NCBI GenBank assembly: GCA_947176655.1
Contig: CAMWRK010000105.1
Location: 1-7,266 of the forward strand
Source of the DNA: an uncultured Prevotellaceae bacterium
GTDB lineage: Bacteria > Bacteroidota > Bacteroidia > Bacteroidales > Bacteroidaceae
DNA length: 7,266 nucleotides
Direction: 5' to 3'
This document shows positions 1 to 7,252 of the stretch, one piece after another. The position numbers and the translations under genes are program-made. Below the pieces are notes generated by a model that was not told the origin of the DNA, made no database searches, and saw only the letters and a program-made list of their open reading frames with translations. Position 1 is the first letter of the stretch, and each line of letters begins with the position of its first letter.

Positions 1-2469
1 CAGTATACGCAAATATCTTTCTCCATTGTCCTCATGGATTATATCCATACGGTCCACACGTCCTCCAGTCAGCACGGACACATTGTTTTCGTCCACTTCA
101 ACAGTCATTTTCATAGTGACATCTTCCTCCATGGCTTCCATTGTAATAGGTGCATGCCGCTCATCCCATCGCAGAAGATTCATCAGATAACGTTCGATTA
201 CTTCCCTGATGAGGATGTTTTCTCCGCGAAACTCTCTGATATTGGCATCCTCGGCAAACTGACGGTCTATGACAGGCTGTATCAGTTTACCTTTGTTTGC
301 CGTATATTCCGAAAGGTGTGCACGGGTTATGACATTGTCTTTGGCGTGTGACAATATTTCCAGATATATTCTTTCTGCCGCGTTATGGAATATATTTCCC
401 ATCAGACGGGCATCAATACCATCCTCCGGATCCGGCACGACACGGATGTTGCATACAGACGTCAGATAGAATTTCATCGGGCAGTCCAGATAGCGGTTGA
501 TACTGGAAGGGCTTAATGGAGACGCATTAGGATTTATGTTCAGATTATATTTATGGTGTAATATCTGCAAGATCTCATCGGTCTTGACAACATCCTCAAG
601 ACTGAGTGATGTTGTATTCTGCTCGGCCTCCATACGCAGGCATCGTATGGGAATATCGGTTTCCGCCTGTAGCTGACGCAGGAAACGACTCATTTCGTGG
701 CGGAGTGTTCCGGAAGAGTTTTCATTGAAGACAAATGTTACATGTTCTGCACGCTGGATGAGTCTGTAGAAATAGTAGGCATATACTGCGGTGCGATGGC
801 GTATGGTCGTCAATCCGAACCCTGTCCTCAGGGTGTATGGGATCAAAGAGTTGTCCATGCCGTTTCTTGGCAGAAAGCCTTCACCGACATTAAGCATCAA
901 GATATTGCGGAAATCCAGACACCTTGTTTCAAGAACTCCCATGACCTGCAATCCCTGAGCCGGTTCTCCATGAAACGGGATGCTTTGGCTGCCGAGTATA
1001 CGGCGAAGCAAGCGCCGCAGTGTCGCTGGGAGCAGTTGTAACGGATGGACTTCGTCTGTAGCCATATCGTGAAACTGACGCAACGCCTTGTGCATAAGAT
1101 ACAGACTTTCCTGCATCAGAATGTCATCGAAACACTCATTCTCATCCATTTTCGCGGCCAACTCCATTACGATAGCATCCAAATATGACACCAGTGCCGG
1201 TATATCGTTCGGATTTACCCGTGTCTCCCACAGTGAGCTGTTTATGTGAGTTGAATATGGATGGTATTTTATTGTTTTCAGAAAAGGGAAAAGGAATCTG
1301 GAACGCTTTTCGTCCCATCCGTCAGTCTGCAAAGCTATCAATGCCATTATAAGGCTATATACAGGAGTTCCTGTCAATGCATATCCCATGGTTACATTTA
1401 TATCCTTGGGACATCCCTGTGTGTCGGTGTGGTCTGTATCCGGAATGGAATGCAATACCGGCTGTAGTTGTTGCTCGTCACACAATACCAAGGCAGTCTC
1501 CCTTTCCGTTGAGGTCAGTTCGTCTGTAAGCCATCCTGGCACATATCTTGTGGCAATGCTGTCCGTGCTGGTAGATACAAAAGTCAGTTCCTGCTTGTGT
1601 CTCAGATTGTCGTAGAGGTCAGAGTGGGCAAGAGCATTCGGAAACAACTTGATATTCTCCCTTATGAAATCTCCGGCCTCGAAATCGCAGTTATCCTTGT
1701 ACATCGCATCATAGTCCCAGTAAAACAAGGCCTGCCGCCTGCTGTCCAGATAAGACATGAGTTTCTTTTCCGTCTCGCTCAGCATATTGAATCCGACGAA
1801 ACAGAATGTCCTGCTGCTGTCAAGTGAGGCCAGCAGTTCACAGCTTTCCACGACTTTCCTTTCCAATGCCCCCTGATATGGCGATACTCCTGCCGGCATA
1901 GCGGTCGTAAGACCATGATACAGTTCCGGCATTATAGTCCACAGTTCGCTGAACCTTTCCTGTATGCGTGTCTTGTTTTCCGACGTGAAGCTGCCGAAGA
2001 AGCGTTCCAATGCCTCGCGTTGTGCCGGAGTCAGGAAATCAAGGGATTCCATCTCTCCCAACTCTCTTGCATTGGTGAAGAGTGCATCGGCATTAACCAG
2101 ATGTTTGTCAATGTCATCGAAATCAGACAGGATTATCTCCCCCCAGCCCCAGAACATGTCCAGAGTCTCTGCGTGCGCACCCATCAGTTTCTTATAAATA
2201 TGGTATAGGGTACACACTGCCGGTATCTGTTCCGCCACATGTTCGCCTGTTGTCACAGAGAACAGATCACCTATAGTCATATATTGCGGTGCCCAAAGCG
2301 GTTTTTCCGTCAATTCAAGAAACTCTTCGTTCAGGAACAGGCGTGCACGTTTGTTAGGGAAGACCGCGGTAACATTTGTCATGTCATGTCCGAAGCGCTG
2401 ATACAGATCCTCTGCCACATTGGCAAGGAAGGTGTTCTTGTGCCATTCCGTATTGTGTATTGATTTCAT
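1..2469 (-). CDS. addB: AddB-like PD-(D/E)XK nuclease subunit, 3' end cut by window edge
   Basis: Translating the minus strand from the ATG at 2469-2467 gives 823 uninterrupted codons that run off the window. The product is the probable partner of the upstream AddA-like helicase in a cytoplasmic double-strand-break-processing helicase-nuclease. Visible landmarks are an N-terminal TAVFPNKRARLFLNE segment (about 34-48) where a helicase would carry a Walker A loop, so ATP binding here is doubtful; FWGWGEIILSDFDDID (106-121); SIPFHGEP and GLQVMGVLETR in the middle; LSPSSINRYLDCPMKFY (652-668); GNIFHNAAERIY (691-702); and GGRVDRMD (802-809). The last is the first acidic motif of a RecB-type nuclease. 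The visible part stops at YLRIL, just where the DYK strand should follow. Cys663 in DCPMKFY matches the position of the first iron-sulfur ligand in AddB proteins; any others would lie outside the window. From memory, relatives are about 950-1000 residues, so perhaps 130-180 are missing. The start is set by the ATGA overlap with addA. Confidence 0.9.
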   Translation of the reverse strand, partial: MKSIHNTEWHKNTFLANVAEDLYQRFGHDMTNVTAVFPNKRARLFLNEEFLELTEKPLWAPQYMTIGDLFSVTTGEHVAEQIPAVCTLYHIYKKLMGAHAETLDMFWGWGEIILSDFDDIDKHLVNADALFTNARELGEMESLDFLTPAQREALERFFGSFTSENKTRIQERFSELWTIMPELYHGLTTAMPAGVSPYQGALERKVVESCELLASLDSSRTFCFVGFNMLSETEKKLMSYLDSRRQALFYWDYDAMYKDNCDFEAGDFIRENIKLFPNALAHSDLYDNLRHKQELTFVSTSTDSIATRYVPGWLTDELTSTERETALVLCDEQQLQPVLHSIPDTDHTDTQGCPKDINVTMGYALTGTPVYSLIMALIALQTDGWDEKRSRFLFPFLKTIKYHPYSTHINSSLWETRVNPNDIPALVSYLDAIVMELAAKMDENECFDDILMQESLYLMHKALRQFHDMATDEVHPLQLLPATLRRLLRRILGSQSIPFHGEPAQGLQVMGVLETRCLDFRNILMLNVGEGFLPRNGMDNSLIPYTLRTGFGLTTIRHRTAVYAYYFYRLIQRAEHVTFVFNENSSGTLRHEMSRFLRQLQAETDIPIRCLRMEAEQNTTSLSLEDVVKTDEILQILHHKYNLNINPNASPLSPSSINRYLDCPMKFYLTSVCNIRVVPDPEDGIDARLMGNIFHNAAERIYLEILSHAKDNVITRAHLSEYTANKGKLIQPVIDRQFAEDANIREFRGENILIREVIERYLMNLLRWDERHAPITMEAMEEDVTMKMTVEVDENNVSVLTGGRVDRMDIIHEDNGERYLRIL
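2466..2469 (-). promoter_or_regulatory. ATGA stop/start overlap coupling addA to addB
   Basis: On the minus strand the addA stop TGA (2468-2466) overlaps the addB start ATG (2469-2467) as ATGA. This is the usual arrangement for translational coupling by ribosome re-initiation, and it fits two subunits made in matched amounts. There is no separate promoter or leader between the genes. Confidence 0.85.
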
Positions 2470-5400
2470 CTGACCTTCTCTATTGTTTCATTCCTGACAT
2501 ACCACAGATAGCCGTTTATTATATGATCCGGGTACATGGCTTGCAGCAGGCGCATGTAGTTTTTTACCTGTTTCTTGTAGCTGTCGTGTTTGTCTCCGAA
2601 CTTATAATCTATTACCGTTATATGGTTATCTTTCATTATTATACGATCGGGGCGCTGCGTACGGCTGTGACATCTGGCGGCTGTAGGATCCAGTATGTCG
2701 CATTCGGAAAATATGCGGTTATCCGTATCGAACCATGATGCCACCAATGGATTGTCGTCAATCTGGTGCAGATACCCACGCAGTTCATCACATTGTTCGT
2801 CTGTCAGACGGCCTTGCATCCTGTTACGCCGGAGTACGATTTCCACCATACCTGTATTGCCTATCTCTGACAATACGTTGTGATAAAGTGTACCCAAAGT
2901 CCTGTTGCCGTCTGCATCAAGCATCTCTTTGGCTTCATTGCTCTGACGAAAGTTCAGTCTTGCCTTGTAACTGACCATCTTCGCACATACCGGAGTGTAA
3001 TCAGGTTGCATACGGTTATCGCTTGCCTTTTGTGTTTTTACCTCGGTCACAGGTTCGCCGTCCTGCCAACTCCAGATTCCGTCATCCTGATAACACGCCT
3101 GTGGGTTAAGGCATCGAGCCAAGAGATTTCCCACAGTGGTGTTCTCGGCAAAGGGTTTGTCCTTACACCATGCCCATATATACATATTGCAGGTTGCACG
3201 TGTCAGTGCCACATACAGAGCATTCAGTTCGTCCACCCGGTTCTGCTGCCGTTCTTCTTCGTATCGTCCGCTGTAATATGACTGGGACATGCCTGATGTC
3301 TTGGATATGGGCATTTTCCCAAGCGTATTGAATTCATCGTGTCCATCCTCGGCTTCGCACCACAATGTTTCGCTTTTGTCACTTTCCATGGCCCAGTCGC
3401 AGAATGGCAGCAGTACGGTATGGAATTCCAGTCCTTTGGATTTATGTATGGTCAGTATGCGTATACCGTCCTGCTTCCCTGACGGAATAGCCTGCCTGCA
3501 CAGTACAGTGTCCCACATCGTAAGGAACGAATGCAGGTCATTTGAGTTATCTTTCAGATATAGCTGTACAGCATCCAAGAAGGCGTAATGATATGCTTCC
3601 TGGCCGGAAAGCCTGTCCAGATGCAGTTTTCTGTACAGTTCCTCAACCAGTTCATACAGTGGCATCTGTCTGAGTCTGTTACGTTCCTCCCTCAGGAACG
3701 GCGGAATCATTTCCAAAGCATTGGAGCGCATTATCCTATCGGCAGAAACATCCATGTTCTTTATCTCACGCAGATAGTGCATCAGTAACCGGTAGTAGGC
3801 GAGAGGTTGGGTCTCATAATCATCCAGCAATGTATGCATGGCGGAAATGATAATGATGACAATGGAACTGTTGCCAAGAAGAAATGCTTCGTCGCTGGCG
3901 ATGCGTATCTCTGCAGGAGCATGGCGCTGGAAATAGTCCAGTATGACGGATGCACTTCTGTTATAACGGAGCAATATCGCCATTTTGTCCAAAGGCAGAC
4001 CAGCATCGTGCAGGGCGCATACTCTTCTCAGCATATCTTCCAGTACCAGTTCCTGCTCTTCTTCGGACGTATGTTGGGGATAGCCGTTACTTTTTGTGCC
4101 ATGAATATGCAGTGTCACGCTGCAAAATCCCTTGGTGGCGTCAGTCTTGGATGCGGGTATCTTCTGAACGACATCGCCGTAAATGCCATCTGAGCCGCCT
4201 ATGGCAAATCTCGGCTCGCCGGTAATGGTGTCCAGCAATGCGGCTGCTTCAGGGAAAAATCGGTTGTTAAAGTCTATGATACGGTGTTCGCTCCGGTAAT
4301 TTGTGTCCAGTGTCTCTGTTCGCGGACACCACTTTACCATGTTGTCGGCAAGATTGCTAAGCAGACTCCATTCGCCGCCCCTCCACCGATAAATACTTTG
4401 TTTGATATCTCCAACAATCAGATCCGTGCCGCCGACAGCCTGATTCTCAAAAAGCAGGACGCGAAAATTGTTCCATTGCAAACGGCTCGTGTCCTGGAAC
4501 TCGTCTATCATCACGTTTTTCAGTACAGTGCCTATTTTCTCGAAAACAAACGGACTGTCCTGGCCGTCAATCAGAGAGGATAGTAGAGTAGGGGTGCGGG
4601 AAAGCGGGAATGTTTCGCGCTCCTCGTAGATGTCGCGTACGATTTCGTCTATGCGTGCCAGCAGTTGCAGCTGGTTGGTGAAGTGGCGTGCCAGTTTTGC
4701 TGTATTGTATTGGCGGCGTATGCTTGTCTCCTCATCGAGGAATGCTTCAAATTTGTCGGATAGTGCCTGAAACATGGCGCACGCGGAAACATCTTTTCTG
4801 TTCTTGGACAGAAGCAGTGTCGTCCCGTCGGACAGGAATTTGTTGAATGTAGTTCCCTTGGCGACGTTCCTGTTAGCGGAATCCTTGCCATCAAGAATGT
4901 TCTGCAAATAAGTCAGCGGTGGTATTGACTTGCTGCCGACCATGTCAGGGGTACATACGTTTTTGGCGTATTCAAACATTGTCGTTGTCCGTTCACTGAT
5001 GGTTTCTGCAGCCTTGTCCATCAGTTCTTTCATGCGGTTGCGGAAATCGCGGACCTTCTTATAGTCAGACGTGGCAAGCCGTTCTGCCGTAGTGCGCTGC
5101 ATGAAATCTTCCTGAAAGATGCAGCGTGCAAAGTCCTTTATGCCGGATTGTATGTTCCACTTGCCATTCTCATCCAGTTCGTCGGTAACATACTGTACTA
5201 CGATTTTCCTCAGGGCATCGTCCAGATCCAGGCTGTCTATCATGCGATCCACAGCCAGTTCCAGCACATCCTTGTCGTCGAGGTCTACCTGCAGACCTGA
5301 ACTTTGCCCCAATTCACGTGCCAGAGTCCGGAGTACATTCTGAAAGAAACTGTCTATTGTCTCTACACGAAAACGGCTGTAGTCGTGGAGAATCATGGTC

Positions 5401-5705
5401 AATGCGTTGCCGCATCGTTGCCGCATCTGCTCTATGGTCATGCCACAACCGTCGCGGCGCAATTTCTCCATTATCCTTCCGGCATATCCTTCGCTGCTTG
5501 GAAGAGCATGCCATATACCATAAAGATGTTGCAGTATGCGGTCTTTCATCTCCGCCGTAGCTTTATTGGTAAAGGTTACGGCCAAAGTATACTTATACTC
5601 CTCTTCAGCCTGTGGTCTAACCATCAGGTAGATATATTCTACTGTCAGTGTGAATGTCTTTCCGCTTCCGGCTGATGCCTTGTATATGGTTAGGGTGGAG
5701 TTCAT
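2466..5705 (-). CDS. addA: AddA-like UvrD-family helicase with C-terminal nuclease domain
   Basis: A 1079-residue superfamily 1A DNA helicase fused to a RecB-type nuclease. It is expected to unwind and cut DNA ends with the downstream AddB-like subunit, to prepare recombination substrates. The helicase motifs are all present in order: Walker A ASAGSGKT (10-17), Ia FTNKATAEMKDRI (45-57), TIDSFFQ (116-122), Walker B IDEFQDTS (400-407), III VGDIKQSIYRWRGG (431-444), IV LDTNYRSE (466-473), V TIHKSKGLEF (752-761) and VI ALYVALTRA (829-837). The C-terminal nuclease shows LYHNVLSEI (940-948), RPDRI (1018-1022), VIDYKFG with the D1033/K1035 pair, and QVKNY (1046-1050), so it looks catalytically intact. 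An in-frame ATG at 5801 would add 32 residues, but a promoter -7 element lies inside that extension, and family members begin a few residues before the ATP-binding loop. I therefore chose the ATG at 5705. A plain UvrD/PcrA is excluded by length, by the nuclease domain and by the paired gene. Confidence 0.93.
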   Translation of the reverse strand: MNSTLTIYKASAGSGKTFTLTVEYIYLMVRPQAEEEYKYTLAVTFTNKATAEMKDRILQHLYGIWHALPSSEGYAGRIMEKLRRDGCGMTIEQMRQRCGNALTMILHDYSRFRVETIDSFFQNVLRTLARELGQSSGLQVDLDDKDVLELAVDRMIDSLDLDDALRKIVVQYVTDELDENGKWNIQSGIKDFARCIFQEDFMQRTTAERLATSDYKKVRDFRNRMKELMDKAAETISERTTTMFEYAKNVCTPDMVGSKSIPPLTYLQNILDGKDSANRNVAKGTTFNKFLSDGTTLLLSKNRKDVSACAMFQALSDKFEAFLDEETSIRRQYNTAKLARHFTNQLQLLARIDEIVRDIYEERETFPLSRTPTLLSSLIDGQDSPFVFEKIGTVLKNVMIDEFQDTSRLQWNNFRVLLFENQAVGGTDLIVGDIKQSIYRWRGGEWSLLSNLADNMVKWCPRTETLDTNYRSEHRIIDFNNRFFPEAAALLDTITGEPRFAIGGSDGIYGDVVQKIPASKTDATKGFCSVTLHIHGTKSNGYPQHTSEEEQELVLEDMLRRVCALHDAGLPLDKMAILLRYNRSASVILDYFQRHAPAEIRIASDEAFLLGNSSIVIIIISAMHTLLDDYETQPLAYYRLLMHYLREIKNMDVSADRIMRSNALEMIPPFLREERNRLRQMPLYELVEELYRKLHLDRLSGQEAYHYAFLDAVQLYLKDNSNDLHSFLTMWDTVLCRQAIPSGKQDGIRILTIHKSKGLEFHTVLLPFCDWAMESDKSETLWCEAEDGHDEFNTLGKMPISKTSGMSQSYYSGRYEEERQQNRVDELNALYVALTRATCNMYIWAWCKDKPFAENTTVGNLLARCLNPQACYQDDGIWSWQDGEPVTEVKTQKASDNRMQPDYTPVCAKMVSYKARLNFRQSNEAKEMLDADGNRTLGTLYHNVLSEIGNTGMVEIVLRRNRMQGRLTDEQCDELRGYLHQIDDNPLVASWFDTDNRIFSECDILDPTAARCHSRTQRPDRIIMKDNHITVIDYKFGDKHDSYKKQVKNYMRLLQAMYPDHIINGYLWYVRNETIEKVR

Positions 5706-5740
5706 GGGACACGTGATTTTAACTGACCGACTAATATGTG

Positions 5741-5748
5741 CAAATATA
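5741..5748 (-). promoter_or_regulatory. Bacteroides-type -7 element for the addAB operon
   Basis: The minus strand reads TATATTTG here, a full match to the Bacteroides primary-sigma -7 consensus TAnnTTTG. No TTTG lies at the expected 19-21 bases upstream (the 19-base position reads AAGG), so the -33 element is weak or absent. Transcription would start near 5734, giving a leader of about 29 bases before the ATG at 5705. The leader has no strong Shine-Dalgarno, as is common in this phylum. Confidence 0.6.
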
Positions 5749-5809
5749 CGAAAAAAATTGCAGATATCCTTGTCCATGCGTCCATTTGTCCCATTTTCCA
5801 AGGTTTATC

Positions 5810-5840
5810 TTTGATGAAATGTCAAATTGTTATAACTTTG
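5810..5840 (+). promoter_or_regulatory. Bacteroides-type promoter of panB (TTTG-N19-TAACTTTG)
   Basis: TTTG at 5810-5813 is followed after exactly 19 bases by TAACTTTG at 5833-5840. Both boxes and the spacing match the -33/-7 consensus known for Bacteroides primary-sigma promoters. Transcription would start near 5847, leaving a leader of about 34 bases before the panB ATG. That leader is A/T-rich (AATAAAAATATATC) without a Shine-Dalgarno. I see no operator palindrome or riboswitch in it. Confidence 0.8.
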
Positions 5841-5880
5841 CATCGGCTTAAAGTAACCCAAATAAAAATATATCTAAATC

Positions 5881-6699
5881 ATGTCCGGATATTTAATTGA
5901 AGATACACGCAAAGTCACGACCCACAGACTTGTGGAAATGAAGCGGCAGGGCAAAAAGATTGCCATGCTCACTGCATATGACTATACGATGGCCCAGATT
6001 GTGGATCAGGCAGGAATGGATGTCATTCTGGTTGGCGACAGTGCCTCCAATGTCATGGCTGGCAACTTTACGACCCTGCCAATTAGTGTGGATCAGATGA
6101 TATACCATGCCAAGAGCGTTGTACGTGGCACCAAGCGTTCGCTGGTAGTCTGCGACATGCCGTTCGGTTCCTATCAGGTAGGCCGTGCCGAGGGTGTGGC
6201 CAATGCCATACGCATCATGAAGGAAAGCCATGCCGATGCATTGAAACTGGAAGGTGGCGTGGAGTTTATAGACACCATACGTGCCATCCTGGATGCCGGA
6301 ATACCGGTAATGGGACATTTAGGTCTGATGCCTCAGAGCATAAACAAGTTCGGCACCTATGCTGTGCGTGCCAAGGAGGAGGCTGAAGCAGAGAAACTCC
6401 TTTCCGATGCCCACGCTTTGGAAGATGCCGGATGTTTTGCCTTGGTACTTGAAAAGATTCCGGCGGACTTGTGCCAACGCGTATGCAAGGAACTCACCAT
6501 TCCTGTTATCGGCATAGGAGCCGGTCCTGCTGACGGGCAGGTTCTGGTAATACACGACATGCTGGGTATGAACAAGGAGTTCTCACCAAAGTTCCTTCGT
6601 CGCTATGCAGATCTTTTCTCTGTTATGACAACCGCTATCGGGCAATATATATGCGATGTGAAGAGCATGGATTTCCCCGGTGAAAACGAATGCTATTGA
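5881..6699 (+). CDS. panB: 3-methyl-2-oxobutanoate hydroxymethyltransferase (PanB)
   Basis: PanB transfers a hydroxymethyl group from 5,10-methylene-tetrahydrofolate to 2-oxoisovalerate, making ketopantoate, the first committed step to pantothenate and coenzyme A. It is a cytoplasmic, Mg-dependent TIM-barrel enzyme that usually assembles as a decamer. The 272 residues are full length and collinear with the family: AYDYTMAQIVDQAGMDVILVGDS (about 32-54), TTLPISVDQMIYHAKSV, CDMPFGSYQ (91-99), KLEGG (122-126), GHLGLMPQS (145-153), LVLEKIP (188-194) and GIGAGPADGQVLVIHDMLGM. By correspondence with E. coli PanB, D53, D92 and E124 are the metal-site acids, K122 and H146 line the active site and E191 is the catalytic base; all are present. 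The start follows the promoter and a short A/T-rich leader. panC and panD are not next to it; the gene appears to be transcribed alone, with its own promoter and a downstream hairpin terminator. Confidence 0.97.
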   Translation: MSGYLIEDTRKVTTHRLVEMKRQGKKIAMLTAYDYTMAQIVDQAGMDVILVGDSASNVMAGNFTTLPISVDQMIYHAKSVVRGTKRSLVVCDMPFGSYQVGRAEGVANAIRIMKESHADALKLEGGVEFIDTIRAILDAGIPVMGHLGLMPQSINKFGTYAVRAKEEAEAEKLLSDAHALEDAGCFALVLEKIPADLCQRVCKELTIPVIGIGAGPADGQVLVIHDMLGMNKEFSPKFLRRYADLFSVMTTAIGQYICDVKSMDFPGENECY

Positions 6700-6813
6700 A
6701 TAGTTTGTTTGTCCGGTGCGGCAATTGAAGGATTGTTTGTACTAATGTCAATGACCTGGATGCCATAATGACGGCGGGATGTCGTTGTGTCAGTAGATTT
6801 TACTCATCCATAT

Positions 6814-6851
6814 AAAGCTCCAGTCTTCCGATCGGGTGGACTGGAGCTTTT
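6814..6851 (+). terminator. Intrinsic terminator after panB
   Basis: AAAGCTCCAGTC (6814-6825) and GACTGGAGCTTT (6839-6850) form a perfect 12-base-pair stem around a 13-base loop that itself contains the palindrome CCGATCGG (6828-6835). The stem ends in TTTT followed by CTGTT, a short U-tract. The AAA at the 5' foot gives a matching U-run on the minus strand, so it may also stop transcription coming from the right. It lies 115 bases past the panB stop. Confidence 0.85.
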
Positions 6852-7144
6852 CTGTTAAAAAGGACAGTAGCAAAATAGTGGGAATTGCATTCGTGTTCTG
6901 TTGAAAAAATATTACACGTTTGCATTGTGACTGACGGTATTTGTCCGATGCCGTCAGTACAAAGGTCTGGGGGCTGCGTAGAACAAGAAGAGTGGTGACA
7001 GACTACGTAGAAATTCAATGCTCAAAGTGTTTTCCGTTTCTTGCGTCGTTAGTATGCATCTTATTGTATTACAAACTATTGTGTGACATGTAAACAACAA
7101 ACAAATGCGCGTCATACCATCCTGTGACAGGCATCTCGCATCCC
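6852..7144. other. Intergenic stretch without a recognisable gene
   Basis: I find no convincing coding region, tRNA or clear TAnnTTTG promoter on either strand here. It holds one hairpin (6925-6962), a near-repeat CTGCGTAGAA/CTACGTAGAA (6974-6983 and 7003-7012, the second containing the palindrome CTACGTAG), and a small CCTG-TGA-CAGG hairpin (7121-7131). A 72-codon minus-strand open frame crosses this stretch, but it also reads through the panB terminator, has unremarkable composition and resembles no family I know. Confidence 0.6.
6925..6962. repeat. Inverted repeat / hairpin without a U-tract
   Basis: ACTGACGG (6930-6937) pairs perfectly with CCGTCAGT (6951-6958). The stem can grow inward by three pairs (TAT 6938-6940 with ATG 6948-6950, one of them a G-U wobble) and outward by four pairs past a bulged G at 6929. 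The resulting loop is seven bases, TTGTCCG. No T-run follows on the plus strand, and the nearest one on the minus strand is about 15-20 bases past the stem, so it is a poor intrinsic terminator. Its function is unknown. Confidence 0.6.
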
Positions 7145-7160
7145 CCCAAAAAAGACATCG

Positions 7161-7226
7161 CGGTCTTCGGGTCGAAAGACCGTGGTCTTAAGCGCGAAGA
7201 CCGACGGTCTTAACGCTTAAGACCAC
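7161..7226. repeat. Three tandem 22-bp units, each GGTCTT-N7/8-AAGACC
   Basis: GGTCTT occurs at 7162, 7184 and 7206, exactly 22 bases apart. AAGACC occurs at 7176, 7197 and 7219. The two motifs alternate strictly, so each unit (7161-7182, 7183-7204, 7205-7226) is itself an inverted repeat with a spacer of 8, 7 and 7 bases. The arms are identical in all three units while the spacers differ, which suggests selection on the arms rather than a recent tandem copy. The spacing is close to two helical turns. Confidence 0.85.
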
Positions 7227-7236
7227 GATGTCTAAA

Positions 7237-7252
7237 CCTCGACATCACGAGG
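7237..7252. repeat. Small hairpin CCTCG/CGAGG beside the palindromic element
   Basis: CCTCG (7237-7241) and CGAGG (7248-7252) flank the six-base loop ACATCA. GACATC, spanning the end of the stem and the loop (7241-7246), repeats the GACATC at the left foot of the large element (7154-7159) and is complementary to GATGTC at 7227-7232. It could therefore compete for pairing with the main stem. Confidence 0.5.

Noticed and set aside
697..1041. 114-codon plus-strand open frame, one of many opposite the addAB operon between 34 and 5675
   Set aside because: These frames lie antisense to two genes whose minus-strand translations carry continuous family motifs. Their own products look like low-complexity reverse translations with no recognisable domain.
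5893..6318. 141-codon minus-strand open frame inside panB
   Set aside because: It is antisense to a fully conserved enzyme, and its product has no recognisable motif. It follows from panB codon use.
6800..7018. 72-codon minus-strand open frame after panB
   Set aside because: It spans the panB terminator stem and the start of the 6925-6962 hairpin region, lacks a TAnnTTTG promoter upstream, and its Cys/His-rich product matches nothing I recognise.
7105..7191. 28-codon plus-strand frame starting ATGCGCGTC, a possible leader peptide before the palindromic element
   Set aside because: It has no run of a single amino acid typical of attenuation leaders, no clear promoter, and its stop falls inside the second 22-bp unit. 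Too little to support a gene.
7161..7226. CRISPR array
   Set aside because: The 22-bp units abut each other and the only variable parts are seven to eight bases long. There are no spacers of usual size and no cas genes in the window.
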